Assembly: GCF_039522365.1 (NCBI RefSeq)
Contig: NZ_BAAADJ010000058.1
Location: forward strand, 1 to 64,000
Source of the DNA: Bacillus carboniphilus
Lineage (GTDB): Bacteria; Bacillota; Bacilli; Bacillales; JC228
DNA length: 64,000 bases
Direction of reading: 5' to 3'
Below the pieces are notes generated by a model. The model had not been told where the DNA came from and did no database searches. It saw only the letters and a list, made by a program, of their open reading frames with translations. Each line of letters starts with the position of its first letter. The first letter of the stretch is position 1. Shown piece by piece: positions 24,256-33,513 of the stretch. The translations under genes and the position numbers were made by a program.

Positions 24256-25311
24256 TTAAACTTGTTGAGTTCCTTTATTTTGTGCAGCTTTCCAATTCTC
24301 TAACACGGTCTTTTCTTTTTCCTCACTTAATCCCGCTCTTTCTAGCTTTCTCGCTGTCTTTGTAGCCCACTCATAGGTATCTTTTATTGTTACTTTAGGG
24401 TGTCGGAAGGTTAAACCATGTTGTAGTGCTTTTTCAATATTGACCCCGTTGTCTCTTTCCGAAACAGCGTTTGTAAGTGGGTCGGGTGTTGATTCTGGAA
24501 TCCAAAGTGGTAGCTCAATCCAGGGTTGAACTTGTTGGGATAGTAAGAAGTCTTCTGGAACCCAGGTTGTTTCTGCATGATTCTGAAAAACCTCTTTACC
24601 ATCATCAATCAAGTTTTCCATCGTATAGACGTTTTCAGGACCTGTCGCATTAAATACACCGGTCATACGGCTTTCGGTCATCTTCACAATCCATTCAGCC
24701 AAGTCACGGACATCTATAAACTGAATTTTTTTACTAGTTCTTCCTGGTGCTAGAATTTCACGATTTTCATGGAATCGAGTTGCCCAATATGTAAATCGAT
24801 CTGTAAGGTCATATGGTCCAACAATTAGCCCCGGTCTAACAATAAGGCTCTTATCTGGAATCTCACGTAATACCTCTTGTTCACACAAATATTTTAAATG
24901 ACCATAATACTCCCCAACATTTTGATTATCTAAATTTAATTCTTTCAGTTCATCCTCCGTAAGAGTTAAGATATCCCCTGTTTCTTCTTTTATCTCGTCT
25001 TCAAATACAAAACGGGAATACACTGAAATCGTTGAAACGAACGCGTAAAAAGAAGTATTTGCCTTTAATGCCATTACTGATTTCCGAACAGTGTGAGGGT
25101 GGAAGCCACAAGTATCAATGACAGCATCCCAATTTTCCACTTCCAGTTTTAACAAATCCGTTTCTCTATCCCCTATGATTGTGCGGACATTCGGAAAGAC
25201 ATCCGCGTGGTTTCCGCGGTTAAAAAGGGTTACTTCCCAGCCCCTTTCTAATGCTTCCTCAACGATCCAGCGACCTAAAAATTTCGTACCACCGATTACT
25301 AAAAGTTTCAT
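24256..25311 (-). CDS. NAD(P)-dependent epimerase/dehydratase family protein
   Basis: A 351-residue extended-SDR protein. The Rossmann motif is LLVIGGTKFLGRWIVEEAL near the N-terminus; the YxxxK of the active site appears as YYGHLKYLCEQ. The N-terminus (IGGTKFLG) and the domain LFNRGNHADVFPNV resemble the group of chloroplast-stem-loop/mRNA-binding-like SDRs found in many bacteria as reductases of unknown substrate. ATG after GAGGAGGAG. Transcribed alone. Confidence 0.85.
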   Translation of the reverse strand: MKLLVIGGTKFLGRWIVEEALERGWEVTLFNRGNHADVFPNVRTIIGDRETDLLKLEVENWDAVIDTCGFHPHTVRKSVMALKANTSFYAFVSTISVYSRFVFEDEIKEETGDILTLTEDELKELNLDNQNVGEYYGHLKYLCEQEVLREIPDKSLIVRPGLIVGPYDLTDRFTYWATRFHENREILAPGRTSKKIQFIDVRDLAEWIVKMTESRMTGVFNATGPENVYTMENLIDDGKEVFQNHAETTWVPEDFLLSQQVQPWIELPLWIPESTPDPLTNAVSERDNGVNIEKALQHGLTFRHPKVTIKDTYEWATKTARKLERAGLSEEKEKTVLENWKAAQNKGTQQV

Positions 25312-25547
25312 TTTTTTCTCTCCTCCTCAACCTCTTAAGCAGCCATAACCTTACTCTAATAGAAAAAGGGTCCGACAAATGTATGTATATAACTATTCTA
25401 GGAACTGCTTCGTTTTCCCTTTTTGCATAAGAAAAAAGGACGTTTACTTATTTTGCTAAAGGGGAGGAAGTAATCGAGGGTACTCATCATTTCGTCATTT
25501 TGTGGAAAGCTAGTCTTATTGAACTTTGCATGGGGAGGAAAAATAAA

Positions 25548-27053
25548 TTGAATAATGACAAGGGAATTTGGAATAATCCCGTTTTTTGGGTATCTGCTAT
25601 TATAGTTCTTATTTTAGTGCTATTTGGGGCTATTTTTCCTAAAGTATTTGAGGAGAGAGCCAATTATCTCTTTGAACTAACGACGCACAATTTTGGTTGG
25701 TTATATTTACTTGGGGTATTACTTTTTGTACTATTTCTCCTCTTTCTTGCCATTAGTAGGTATGGAAAAATCCGTCTTGGATCAGATGAAGACCGACCTG
25801 ACTATCCGTTTTTCACATGGATTGGAATGCTTTTTTCTGCAGGATTTGGTGTAGGGCTTGTTTTCTGGGGGATTGCTGAACCCATGAGTCATTTCTTTGA
25901 AACGCCAATGAGGGATGTGGAACCCTTAACGGAGGAAGCCGCAAGACTTGCAATGGGGTATTCCTTTTTCCATTGGGGAATTAGTCAATGGTCTGTGTTT
26001 ACAATTGTTGGCTTAATCATAGGGTATCATCAGTTTCGAAAAAAGGATGATGGCCTCGTTTCAACTTCACTGTCCCCTATCATAAAAAATGGTGGGATTA
26101 AAAAATTCATAGATATTTTAGCTGTGATTGCCACAGTAATGGGGGTTGCTACATCTTTAGGGCTTGGAATTTTACAAATTAACGGTGGACTGAACGCTGT
26201 ATTTGGTCTTGAAAAAAGCACGCTCGTCCAGCTTTTGATTGTGCTTGTGTTGTTAATTTTATATCTGTCTTCTTCGACTACTGGTCTAAACAAAGGAATC
26301 AAATGGTTAAGTAATTTGAATTTAGCTTTAGCCTTAGTATTGATGTTATTTGTGTTCTTTACTGGACCTTCTGTATTTATCTTAAATGCTTTTACTGTAG
26401 GATTAGGGGATTATATTTCAGACTTTATAACATACAGTCTTCGAATGCAGCCATATAGAGGAGGTACATGGGTGCAGGATTGGACCATCTTTTACTGGGC
26501 GTGGGCCATTGCTTGGTCACCATTTGTTGGGGCGTTTGTTGCCCGAGTGTCGAGAGGAAGAACAATCAGAGAATTTATTATGGGGGTATTAGTTGTACCA
26601 CCACTCATCGCACTTATTTGGATTGCGGTTTTCGGAGGTACAGCCTTACACCTTGATTTATTTGAGGGAACTAGCATCGCTCAAGCTGTTAACAGTGATA
26701 TAACCAGTGCATTATTTGAAACGTATAAATATTTGCCTCTTACACAAGTCATGTCAGTTCTGTCTATTTTTCTAATCTTAACGTTTCTCGTAACTTCAGC
26801 TGACTCGGCCACCTATATTCTAGGGAGCATGACATCAAAAGGGTCACTTCATCCACCATTGATTGTGAAATTTATCTGGGGAACTCTAATTTCTGCTATT
26901 GCAGCTGTTCTGATTATTGCAAGTGGCTTGGAAGGGTTACAAACCGCTTCCCTTGTTTCTGCCCTACCATTCACTCTCATTTTAATCGCCATGTGTTTTT
27001 CCTTGTTCAAGTCTTTACGAAAAGAGCCAAGAAAAAAAGTAGAACGTCGCTAA
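25548..27053 (+). CDS. BCCT-family glycine betaine/choline-type transporter
   Basis: A 501-residue membrane carrier with 12 predicted helices, related to OpuD. Family hallmarks: FFTWIGMLFSAGFGVGLVFWGIAEPMSHF in helices 2-3, GISQWSVFTIVGLIIGY, the tryptophan-rich helix 8 with YWAWAIAWSPFVGAFVARVSRGRTIREF, and TSADSATYILG near helix 10. It imports compatible solutes with sodium for osmoprotection. The TTG at 25548 has GGGGAGG nine bases upstream; upstream in-frame codons lack a ribosome site. It stands alone and ends at the shared terminator 27069-27105. Confidence 0.93.
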   Translation: MNNDKGIWNNPVFWVSAIIVLILVLFGAIFPKVFEERANYLFELTTHNFGWLYLLGVLLFVLFLLFLAISRYGKIRLGSDEDRPDYPFFTWIGMLFSAGFGVGLVFWGIAEPMSHFFETPMRDVEPLTEEAARLAMGYSFFHWGISQWSVFTIVGLIIGYHQFRKKDDGLVSTSLSPIIKNGGIKKFIDILAVIATVMGVATSLGLGILQINGGLNAVFGLEKSTLVQLLIVLVLLILYLSSSTTGLNKGIKWLSNLNLALALVLMLFVFFTGPSVFILNAFTVGLGDYISDFITYSLRMQPYRGGTWVQDWTIFYWAWAIAWSPFVGAFVARVSRGRTIREFIMGVLVVPPLIALIWIAVFGGTALHLDLFEGTSIAQAVNSDITSALFETYKYLPLTQVMSVLSIFLILTFLVTSADSATYILGSMTSKGSLHPPLIVKFIWGTLISAIAAVLIIASGLEGLQTASLVSALPFTLILIAMCFSLFKSLRKEPRKKVERR

Positions 27054-27068
27054 CAAATAGCGCTAAAA

Positions 27069-27105
27069 AATAAGCATTGGTTTCCTCAGGTGACCAATGC
27101 TTATT
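27069..27105. terminator. Bidirectional terminator
   Basis: AATAAGCATTGGT/ACCAATGCTTATT, 13-bp perfect stem between converging genes; A and T tracts on both sides. Confidence 0.88.
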
Positions 27106-27479
27106 TACCTTGGCATCTGACTTAAGTGTTCATGGATCATCTTCCATTTCCCATCTTCTTTTACCATAGAATTTGTTCCTCTTCCACGACCTTCTCTTTC
27201 CGCTCCATTGTACACTCCTCTCCAATAATAATGATAAATACAGGTAGCCATTGATTCTGAATAACTGAGCCACTCTACATCCGTAATTCGGTAGACTTCA
27301 TCTTGCACTGTTCTCCAATTCCGTTCAAATGCATGTTGAATCTCATCCATACCACGGTATGTCCCTTCTGAGAAAAGATAAACAGCATCATGCTTAATGA
27401 ACGGACGAACTTGGGCAAAATCATGGGTATTTGTTGCTCTTTCATATTCTTGAATAAAATGATTGAGGCCTTTTAACAC
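27105..27479 (-). CDS. NTF2-like / SnoaL-fold protein (DUF4440-type)
   Basis: A 124-residue cone-shaped-barrel protein: an N-terminal helix FIQEYERATNTHDFAQVRPFI, then YLFSEGTYRGMDEIQHAFERNW and a final EDGKWKMIHEHLSQMP are classic for the nuclear-transport-factor-2-like fold used by small ketosteroid-isomerase-like proteins. No catalytic role can be assigned. GTG start at 27479 with GGGGGGAG upstream; an ATG eight codons earlier overlaps this site. Confidence 0.82.
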   Translation of the reverse strand: MLKGLNHFIQEYERATNTHDFAQVRPFIKHDAVYLFSEGTYRGMDEIQHAFERNWRTVQDEVYRITDVEWLSYSESMATCIYHYYWRGVYNGAEREGRGRGTNSMVKEDGKWKMIHEHLSQMPR

Positions 27480-27576
27480 AGATTCTCCCCCCTGATTTTT
27501 CAAAATAGTTTGACTCTTAATTCGACAAAACCTTTGAAAACCCTCTTTCTATTCATAAATAATTACAATATCAAAA

Positions 27577-27603
27577 AAAACGCATAGATCAACTATGCGT
27601 TTT
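27577..27603. terminator. Bidirectional terminator hairpin
   Basis: AAAACGCATAG/CTATGCGTTTT stem with an ATCAA loop, at the end of the GNAT gene. Confidence 0.88.
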
Positions 27604-28091
27604 CAACTTTTAAATAATTGTGTAACTCTTTTTTCATCGACCTTTTCTACATACTCTCCATTCGTAAATTCATGGATGACTCTTCTCCAAAATTTTTGCG
27701 CAGGTTGATTAGAGGCCATTTGGAAGACTTCCCACTCTCCTCGGTGCTCACTAAACGCGGTAATAGCAGCTTCTCTACCGACACCGAGTCTTCTAAATTT
27801 TTTGAGTACAAAAAACTCCGAGATTGAAAAATAGTTGTTACCTTCACTCTTTTCTTTGCTAACTAGAGCAAAACCAGCCAGCTTTTCATCATAATAAATG
27901 AAATAAGGATAACGCCCTTCCTCTTCCCAGTATAGGTGGGTGTATGGATAATCTCCGAATTTTCCAGTTTCCGTTACATCAGCTGAGTTAAACTCCGAGA
28001 AATCATAAAAATAATACTGTAGTAAATTTTCTAAAACTGGCTTCTGGTTTAACTGGATTGAGTGAAGGGTTGTTTTCATCGTTACGTTCAC
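27603..28091 (-). CDS. GNAT-family N-acetyltransferase
   Basis: A 162-residue acetyltransferase. The acetyl-CoA site is seen in FFVLKKFRRLGVGREAAITAF (R-x-x-G-x-G/A pattern as RRLGVG), preceded by ISEFFVLK strand beta-4; the end has the usual QPAQKFWRRV. The first half (FYDFSEFNSADVTETGKFGDYPY) is shared by a Firmicutes group of unknown substrate. GTG start after GGAGAGG. Confidence 0.87.
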   Translation of the reverse strand: MNVTMKTTLHSIQLNQKPVLENLLQYYFYDFSEFNSADVTETGKFGDYPYTHLYWEEEGRYPYFIYYDEKLAGFALVSKEKSEGNNYFSISEFFVLKKFRRLGVGREAAITAFSEHRGEWEVFQMASNQPAQKFWRRVIHEFTNGEYVEKVDEKRVTQLFKS

Positions 28092-28148
28092 AGCTTTACC
28101 TCTCCATCATATAAATGTTTTTTTACAACTTACACATACTACAAACGA

Positions 28149-28271
28149 CTACTCCTGGTCACATTCAAAGCAGATAATACTTCCGTCTTCCTGAACTGCT
28201 CCGTTAAAAAAGCCGTCTAGACAGTAAATGTCTTTATCACAAATAGAGCATTTTCCCACTAATTCCTTCAT
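28149..28271 (-). CDS. Tiny zinc-ribbon-like protein (40 residues)
   Basis: MKELVGKCSICDKDIYCLDG starts a 40-residue protein with CSIC near the N-terminus and CFEC at the C-terminus, the spacing of a single zinc ribbon. GGGGGC lies seven bases before the ATG. It is transcribed upstream of the GNAT gene on the same strand (57 bases before its start), so the two may share a transcript. The paired CxxC motifs and ribosome site make it credible despite its size. The function is unknown. Confidence 0.75.
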   Translation of the reverse strand: MKELVGKCSICDKDIYCLDGFFNGAVQEDGSIICFECDQE

Positions 28272-28312
28272 CACTTAGCCCCCTTTAAACCTTATATAAA
28301 TGAGGTCATTAC

Positions 28313-29242
28313 ATGAATGAATTACTTTCCTACATCAATTCGCAATATCAAATGAAACTTACTAAAATAAAGTCCATTAACCATTCGACTTACCAAGCAC
28401 TGACTCAAAATAATCAAAAACTAGCGATTAAGATTCGCGCTTCACAAGAATCCTTGTTAAAAGAAGTGTTTCTATACTCTTATCTATTAGACCAGGGCAT
28501 TCCTGTCCCTACTGTGTATTATTCGATGAATGGGGCCGTTATCCCTTTTCATAATGAATGGATTTCCATTTATTCATGGGTGGATGGTTCTCCCATCTTC
28601 CATCATACTTCCTATCTCCATACTAATATTTTTTATAAATATGGAGTCTGGCTTAGTCGCTTGCATAAAGCTTTAGCGAGTTTGGAAATGCCACTTAGTG
28701 AATCGAACTTTCTATTTCAAGTAGAACAATGGGCTCTCCCGGTTTTTGAGAAGCATTTTGATAAAAAACAAATGCAAACCTTCAACCAGATCCGAGCTAC
28801 ATGGAACTCGCTTGAAGATAATTACCATGCTCTACCCTCTCAAATCATCCACCGAGATTTTCACCCTCGGAACGTTCTTTTAAAAGAAGAACAGTTAGTT
28901 TCCTATTTAGACTTTGAGCTGTCTCTGATGGGTGTCAGAATCTTTGATATATGTTATTTTCTTTCTGCCGTACTTAAGGAAAGCTTTACGCAACTTACTT
29001 CTTCTCAGGAATGGGAAGAAATCTTTGTTCAATTTCTAAGCGGGTATCAACAGAGTACGCCCTTTACAGAGGTTGAAATCCAATCGATTTTGCCTATTCT
29101 AGAGACTATCCAAAGTCTATTTTTAGCCAATTATTTGGGGAAGCATGACAATATTCAGGCTGAAAAACATTGGCATATACTCAACTACTTATCCCACTCT
29201 AAAAGTTTCTTTTCCTCCACACTTCCCCCGAAAATTATCTAA
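28313..29242 (+). CDS. Aminoglycoside-phosphotransferase-fold small-molecule kinase
   Basis: A 309-residue kinase of the APH/choline-kinase fold. The catalytic loop is QIIHRDFHPRNVLLK (Asp and Asn), and the metal-binding motif YLDFELSLMGVRIFDICYFL takes the place of the DFG. YQALTQNNQKLAIKIRAS holds the ATP-binding lysine. The substrate is unknown; related proteins phosphorylate homoserine, choline or methylthioribose as well as drugs. It precedes the sucrose PTS gene by 77 bases, including an inverted repeat (TCCTTCTG/CAGAAGGA), so shared transcription is possible. Confidence 0.85.
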   Translation: MNELLSYINSQYQMKLTKIKSINHSTYQALTQNNQKLAIKIRASQESLLKEVFLYSYLLDQGIPVPTVYYSMNGAVIPFHNEWISIYSWVDGSPIFHHTSYLHTNIFYKYGVWLSRLHKALASLEMPLSESNFLFQVEQWALPVFEKHFDKKQMQTFNQIRATWNSLEDNYHALPSQIIHRDFHPRNVLLKEEQLVSYLDFELSLMGVRIFDICYFLSAVLKESFTQLTSSQEWEEIFVQFLSGYQQSTPFTEVEIQSILPILETIQSLFLANYLGKHDNIQAEKHWHILNYLSHSKSFFSSTLPPKII

Positions 29243-29318
29243 TCCTTCTGTCCATGTATATCGATTCTAATTCAGAAGGATGATAATAAAGAATCTTATG
29301 AAGGAGGTTCTACGTTGT

Positions 29319-30725
29319 ATGGCTGATTACAAAAAAATAGCTGAAGAAGTAGTAAAAGCGGTTGGGGGAAAGAATAACATTGCTTCTGTTTCCCACTGCG
29401 CCACTCGTCTTCGAATCATGGTCAATGATAAAGAACAGATTGACGAAAAAGCCTCTGAAGATATCGAACTTGTGAAAGGCGCATTTTATAACTCTGGGCA
29501 GTACCAGATCATTTTCGGAACGGGTACTGTAAATAAAGTATATGAACAATTTAGGCATATTGGAATTACCGAAGCCTCTACTAGTGAACAAAAACAACAG
29601 GCAGCCCAGCAGGGGAATGGATTCCAAAGAGCGATTCGAACCTTCGGAGACGTTTTTGTCCCAATCATCCCTGTTCTTGTAGCAACTGGGCTATTTATGG
29701 GGGTTCGTGGGCTTGTTACGCAAGATGCCATCCTAGAATTGTTTGGAATGACACCTGATGATATCTCTGCGAATTTTCTCTTATTTACAGAGGTTTTAAC
29801 AGATACAGCCTTTATATTCTTACCTGCTCTCGTCGCCTGGTCCACATTCAGGGTATTCGGGGGTAGTCCCGTTATCGGTCTGGTGTTAGGACTGATGCTC
29901 GTAAGCCCTTCTTTACCAAATGCTTGGGCTGTAGCTTCGGGGGATGCTAACCCTCTAACCTTTTTTGGGTTTATACCCGTTATTGGCTATCAGAGCTCTG
30001 TACTACCTGCCTTTATAGCTGGGATTGTCGGTGCAAAACTTGAACAGCAAATTCGAAAAAGGGTACCCGATGCACTGGATTTAATCCTAACTCCTTTTTT
30101 AACACTCTTACTGATGATTATTTTATCGTTATTCCTAATCGGACCTATCTTCCACATAGTGGAGGAATGGATTCTTGCCGCTACTTTATTCTTATTGGAC
30201 CTTCCGTTTGGACTAAGCGGTTTAATTATTGGGGCGGTCAATCAAATTATTGTTGTAACAGGTGTCCATCATATTTTCAACTTTATGGAGATTCAATTAC
30301 TGAGTCAGCTTGGAAATAACCCGTACAATGCCATTATCACCTGCTCTATTGCGGGACAAGGTGGAGCCGCATTAGCTGTTGGACTTAAAACTAGATCGGC
30401 TAAGCTCAAAGCTCTTGCGCTTCCATCATCATTATCTGCTTTTCTAGGTATTACTGAGCCCGCTATTTTTGGGGTTAACCTTCGTTATTTCAGGCCATTT
30501 ATCATGGGGTTAATTGGTGGAGGAGTAGGAGGTTTCTTCGCTTCCATCTTCGGTTTAAAGGCAACAGGAATGGCTGTTACCGTTATCCCGGGAACTCTGC
30601 TTTATTTAAATGGACAAATTCTTCTATATCTTTTAGTTAACTTAATTGCAATTGGAGTTGCTTTTGCCCTAACTTGGTTATTTGGTTATACAGATAAAAT
30701 GCATGAAGAATTACAAGGAAGTTAA
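29319..30725 (+). CDS. sacP: Sucrose-type PTS permease, EIIBC
   Basis: A 468-residue PTS permease of the glucose-sucrose family. EIIB at 1-85 has the phosphorylation cysteine C27 in SVSHCATRLRI. EIIC starts near 105 with about ten helices, including GLVTQDAILELFGM, GVHHIFNFMEIQLL and GITEPAIFGVNLRYF. No EIIA domain is present, so phosphate must come from another EIIA, as in B. subtilis SacP. The sucrose assignment rests on the adjacent sacA; trehalose or another glucoside cannot be excluded by the permease alone. The start chosen is ATG at 29319 behind AAGGAGG; the frame opens upstream at 29280 without a ribosome site. Confidence 0.88.
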   Translation: MADYKKIAEEVVKAVGGKNNIASVSHCATRLRIMVNDKEQIDEKASEDIELVKGAFYNSGQYQIIFGTGTVNKVYEQFRHIGITEASTSEQKQQAAQQGNGFQRAIRTFGDVFVPIIPVLVATGLFMGVRGLVTQDAILELFGMTPDDISANFLLFTEVLTDTAFIFLPALVAWSTFRVFGGSPVIGLVLGLMLVSPSLPNAWAVASGDANPLTFFGFIPVIGYQSSVLPAFIAGIVGAKLEQQIRKRVPDALDLILTPFLTLLLMIILSLFLIGPIFHIVEEWILAATLFLLDLPFGLSGLIIGAVNQIIVVTGVHHIFNFMEIQLLSQLGNNPYNAIITCSIAGQGGAALAVGLKTRSAKLKALALPSSLSAFLGITEPAIFGVNLRYFRPFIMGLIGGGVGGFFASIFGLKATGMAVTVIPGTLLYLNGQILLYLLVNLIAIGVAFALTWLFGYTDKMHEELQGS

Positions 30726-30778
30726 AAGAAAAGAGCTATCCCTTTCATAGTTGGTTTTTTGGCATTAGGAGGTTCACC

Positions 30779-32218
30779 ATGAAAGACCAAGAGAACAATC
30801 TTATTCGAAAAGCTTATGAAGAAATAAAAAAGAAACAACACCTTGTGAAAAAGGATCCATATCGACTCAAGTTTCATATCATGCCTCCTGTTGGTTTGTT
30901 GAATGACCCGAATGGATGGATTGACTATAAGGGGCGGTATCATCTTTTTTACCAATGGAATCCCTTTAAAACTGCACATGGGGCAAAATTTTGGGGCCAC
31001 TACTCATCAGTTGATTTGGTTCACTGGGAGACTGAGCCCATTGCCCTTGCTCCTAGCGATTGGTATGACAAAAATGGCTGTTATTCAGGAAGTGCTATTG
31101 AACATCAAGGGAAAATGTATCTTTTTTATACCGGGAATGTAAAGGATGATAACGGAAACCGTGAAACCTATCAATGCCTGGCCATTTCCGATGATGGCGT
31201 TACCTTTGAGAAGCATGGGCCAGTCATTCATCTTCCTGAAGGGTATACCGCACATTTTAGGGATCCAAAAGTATGGAAGCATGGGGATCAATGGTTCATG
31301 ATTATAGGGGCTCAAACTGTGGAAGAGAAAGGAGTAGCTGTCCTTTTTTCATCCAAAGATTTATGGAATTGGAACCATATAGGTCCGATTGCAGGAAATG
31401 GTCTACAACAATTAGAGGATTTCGGTTACATGTGGGAATGTCCGGATCTCTTTTCCATGGGAGACAAAGATGTATTGATTGTTTCTCCACAAGGGTTAGA
31501 GCCAAAAGGAGATTTGTATCAGAACATTTTTCAAACCGGGTACCTTGTTGGAAAACTGGATTACCAAAGTGGAGTATTTAAACATGGTTCGTTTATAGAA
31601 TTGGACCGAGGGTTTGACTTTTATGCTCCACAATCAACCCTCGATCATAAAGGTCGAAGAATACTGTTCGGGTGGATGGGAATGGCAGATAATGAGGAAA
31701 ATGCTCACCCCACTGTGCAACATGAATGGGTTCATGCACTTACTTTACCACGTGAATTAGTGTTACAAAATAACAAGCTCTATCAAAAGCCGGTTTCTGA
31801 GCTTACAATGCTACGGGATGAACTCCACTCGTTTCCGGATTACAAACTTGAAGGGGATCACGTAGCTTTACCAGGCGTGGACGGTATCATTATGGAGCTG
31901 AATATCGACCAGCTACAAGTTGATGAAAAGTTTGAAATTCAATTCAGACATGCTGCCATTCTTCAGATTCATCCTAAGATAAACAAAGTATCGTTAGGGC
32001 GAAAAAAATTCAATTCTACCGATTATGAATACCGTCATTGCTCCATCTCGAATGTAGGGTCTTTAGACGTCTACCTTGATACTTCTTCGATTGAAGTATT
32101 TATTAACGGAGGGGAAGAAGTATTTTCTGCTAGGTTCTATCCTGATCCGGAAAATGAGGAAATCCTATTCTCCGGAAAGGCTGAGTTTCACTTGAAAAAG
32201 TGGGATTTAAAGATATAG
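30779..32218 (+). CDS. sacA: Sucrose-6-phosphate hydrolase (GH32)
   Basis: A 479-residue cytosolic beta-fructosidase that splits sucrose 6-phosphate to glucose 6-phosphate and fructose. GH32 triad: nucleophile D43 in LLNDPNGW, stabiliser in HFRDPKVW, acid/base Glu in WECPDLF. A five-bladed propeller spans 30-330 and the C-terminal beta-sandwich 350-479 (DTSSIEVFINGGEEVFSARFYP). No signal peptide, so it works on the PTS product. ATG behind AGGAGG, 53 bases after sacP. No regulator such as SacT or a LacI repressor lies adjacent. Confidence 0.95.
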   Translation: MKDQENNLIRKAYEEIKKKQHLVKKDPYRLKFHIMPPVGLLNDPNGWIDYKGRYHLFYQWNPFKTAHGAKFWGHYSSVDLVHWETEPIALAPSDWYDKNGCYSGSAIEHQGKMYLFYTGNVKDDNGNRETYQCLAISDDGVTFEKHGPVIHLPEGYTAHFRDPKVWKHGDQWFMIIGAQTVEEKGVAVLFSSKDLWNWNHIGPIAGNGLQQLEDFGYMWECPDLFSMGDKDVLIVSPQGLEPKGDLYQNIFQTGYLVGKLDYQSGVFKHGSFIELDRGFDFYAPQSTLDHKGRRILFGWMGMADNEENAHPTVQHEWVHALTLPRELVLQNNKLYQKPVSELTMLRDELHSFPDYKLEGDHVALPGVDGIIMELNIDQLQVDEKFEIQFRHAAILQIHPKINKVSLGRKKFNSTDYEYRHCSISNVGSLDVYLDTSSIEVFINGGEEVFSARFYPDPENEEILFSGKAEFHLKKWDLKI

Positions 32219-32250
32219 AAAAACCACCAAATTTTTTTGGTGGTTTCTTT
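32219..32250. terminator. Bidirectional terminator
   Basis: AAACCACCAAA/TTTGGTGGTTT stem between sacA and the converging P-loop gene, with A and T tracts. Confidence 0.9.
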
Positions 32251-33357
32251 TTATACAAGTTCTGCAATACCTTCAATGTACTCAATCTCACCAATTAACT
32301 GTTCCTTAATTCTATCAACTACTGTAAAGTCCATCGCTTGAATATAAATGTCTTCTAGTTGATCGTGGAAATTTTTAGCCTGAGCAAGGAATGAGGTTCC
32401 TTCTTGCATCTTATTTTTGTATTGTTCTGCAATGAGCCCGATTTCCTCTGCATATTTCTCGTCCGTTCCAGGAGTCACAAGCTTCTCATACATATCTATA
32501 ATTTCATCACCCGTACGTTCTGGGAAGTATTCATGTGGGGCCGTGCTGTCAAAAATAGCGATTCCAATTTCCCTGAAAATTAACATATCCAAACTATGTG
32601 GATCAAAGCCACAGTGGTAAACTTCCACATCTAGCCCTTTTTCTTCAGCTGCAGCTGCAAGCTTTTTCAACAAGGTTGACTTTCCGGTTCCCGCTCTTCC
32701 CTTAATAAAGAGCCTTTTTGGAAGATCTCCGGTTAGGTTCGGCACAAAGTCTACTGCCCCTTTTGGAGTAGCTGCACCTAGAAAACGATGCACCACATTC
32801 GATTTCTTATTGACTGAAATACTTCCGAACAATTGGTACGTTAACTTCTCAGCCAATTCATCTGCTTTATCATAATTCATATTATCGATATAGATCTTTT
32901 CCCAATCATCATGGATCTTCAGTGCTTCCGCATAGGACCCATAGGCTGACTCGTATGCTTTTTTTATCTTTGCATTGATTTCATTTATTTTACTTTTTTG
33001 CAAAGCTAGCTTATTGGAATCCCATGCCTCTCCCAAATTGACATAATCCTCAACTGCCCCTGGTGCCTTCGGTTCAATTACATGAGGAGCTGTGCCGTCT
33101 ACAATCCCTACTTTCAACTTCGGAATGATGACACCATCAATCGAGTTATTATCTGAAGAACAGTGTAGATATTCGATGTCGTACCCTTTTTCACTCCACA
33201 CCTTTCCAACACTCTTCATTAAAGTGGACTTTCCTGTACCTGGACCTCCTTTTAGAATAAACAAACGATTCAATCCTTGAAGGTTCGAGTCATACAAACT
33301 ATAAAATCCTTTTGATGTATTTCCACCAGCATAATAATTTAATATTTTTCCGGACAC
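32251..33357 (-). CDS. Tandem P-loop NTPase (PRK06851-like family)
   Basis: A 368-residue protein made of two copies of the same P-loop domain. Copy 1 has Walker A FILKGGPGTGKSTLMK, then YLHCSSDNNSIDG and VDGTAPHVIEP. Copy 2 has FIKGRAGTGKSTLLKK, then VYHCGFDPHSLDM and FDSTAPHEYFP. Each is followed by a long helical stretch with IHDDWEKIYIDNMNYDKAD or FHDQLEDIYIQAMDFTVVD. The family is known as a conserved Firmicutes ATPase of unknown function. GTG start at 33357, eight bases after GGAG. Transcribed alone. Confidence 0.85.
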   Translation of the reverse strand: MSGKILNYYAGGNTSKGFYSLYDSNLQGLNRLFILKGGPGTGKSTLMKSVGKVWSEKGYDIEYLHCSSDNNSIDGVIIPKLKVGIVDGTAPHVIEPKAPGAVEDYVNLGEAWDSNKLALQKSKINEINAKIKKAYESAYGSYAEALKIHDDWEKIYIDNMNYDKADELAEKLTYQLFGSISVNKKSNVVHRFLGAATPKGAVDFVPNLTGDLPKRLFIKGRAGTGKSTLLKKLAAAAEEKGLDVEVYHCGFDPHSLDMLIFREIGIAIFDSTAPHEYFPERTGDEIIDMYEKLVTPGTDEKYAEEIGLIAEQYKNKMQEGTSFLAQAKNFHDQLEDIYIQAMDFTVVDRIKEQLIGEIEYIEGIAELV

Positions 33358-33465
33358 ACTCAGCACTCCTTTGTGGATTATTCTACATCCATCCCGTCAC
33401 ACCTTTACCATATGCAGTAGAGGGTTGTTAGGTGAATGCCTAGGTGTAGGTACCATTTCTTTGCA

Positions 33466-33502
33466 AAAAAACCAATTAGAGCTTTTGGCTCTAACTGGTT
33501 TT
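33466..33502 (-). terminator. Intrinsic terminator of the RsgA-like gene
   Basis: AAACCAGTTAGAGC/GCTCTAATTGGTTT, 14-bp stem with one wobble and a CAAAA loop, then TTTT on the minus strand. Confidence 0.92.
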
Positions 33503-33513
33503 CATTCATCCAT

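Noticed and set aside
29243-29318. SacT-type RNA antiterminator site before sacP
   Set aside because: The inverted repeat here does not resemble the known antiterminator sequence, and there is no terminator T-run.
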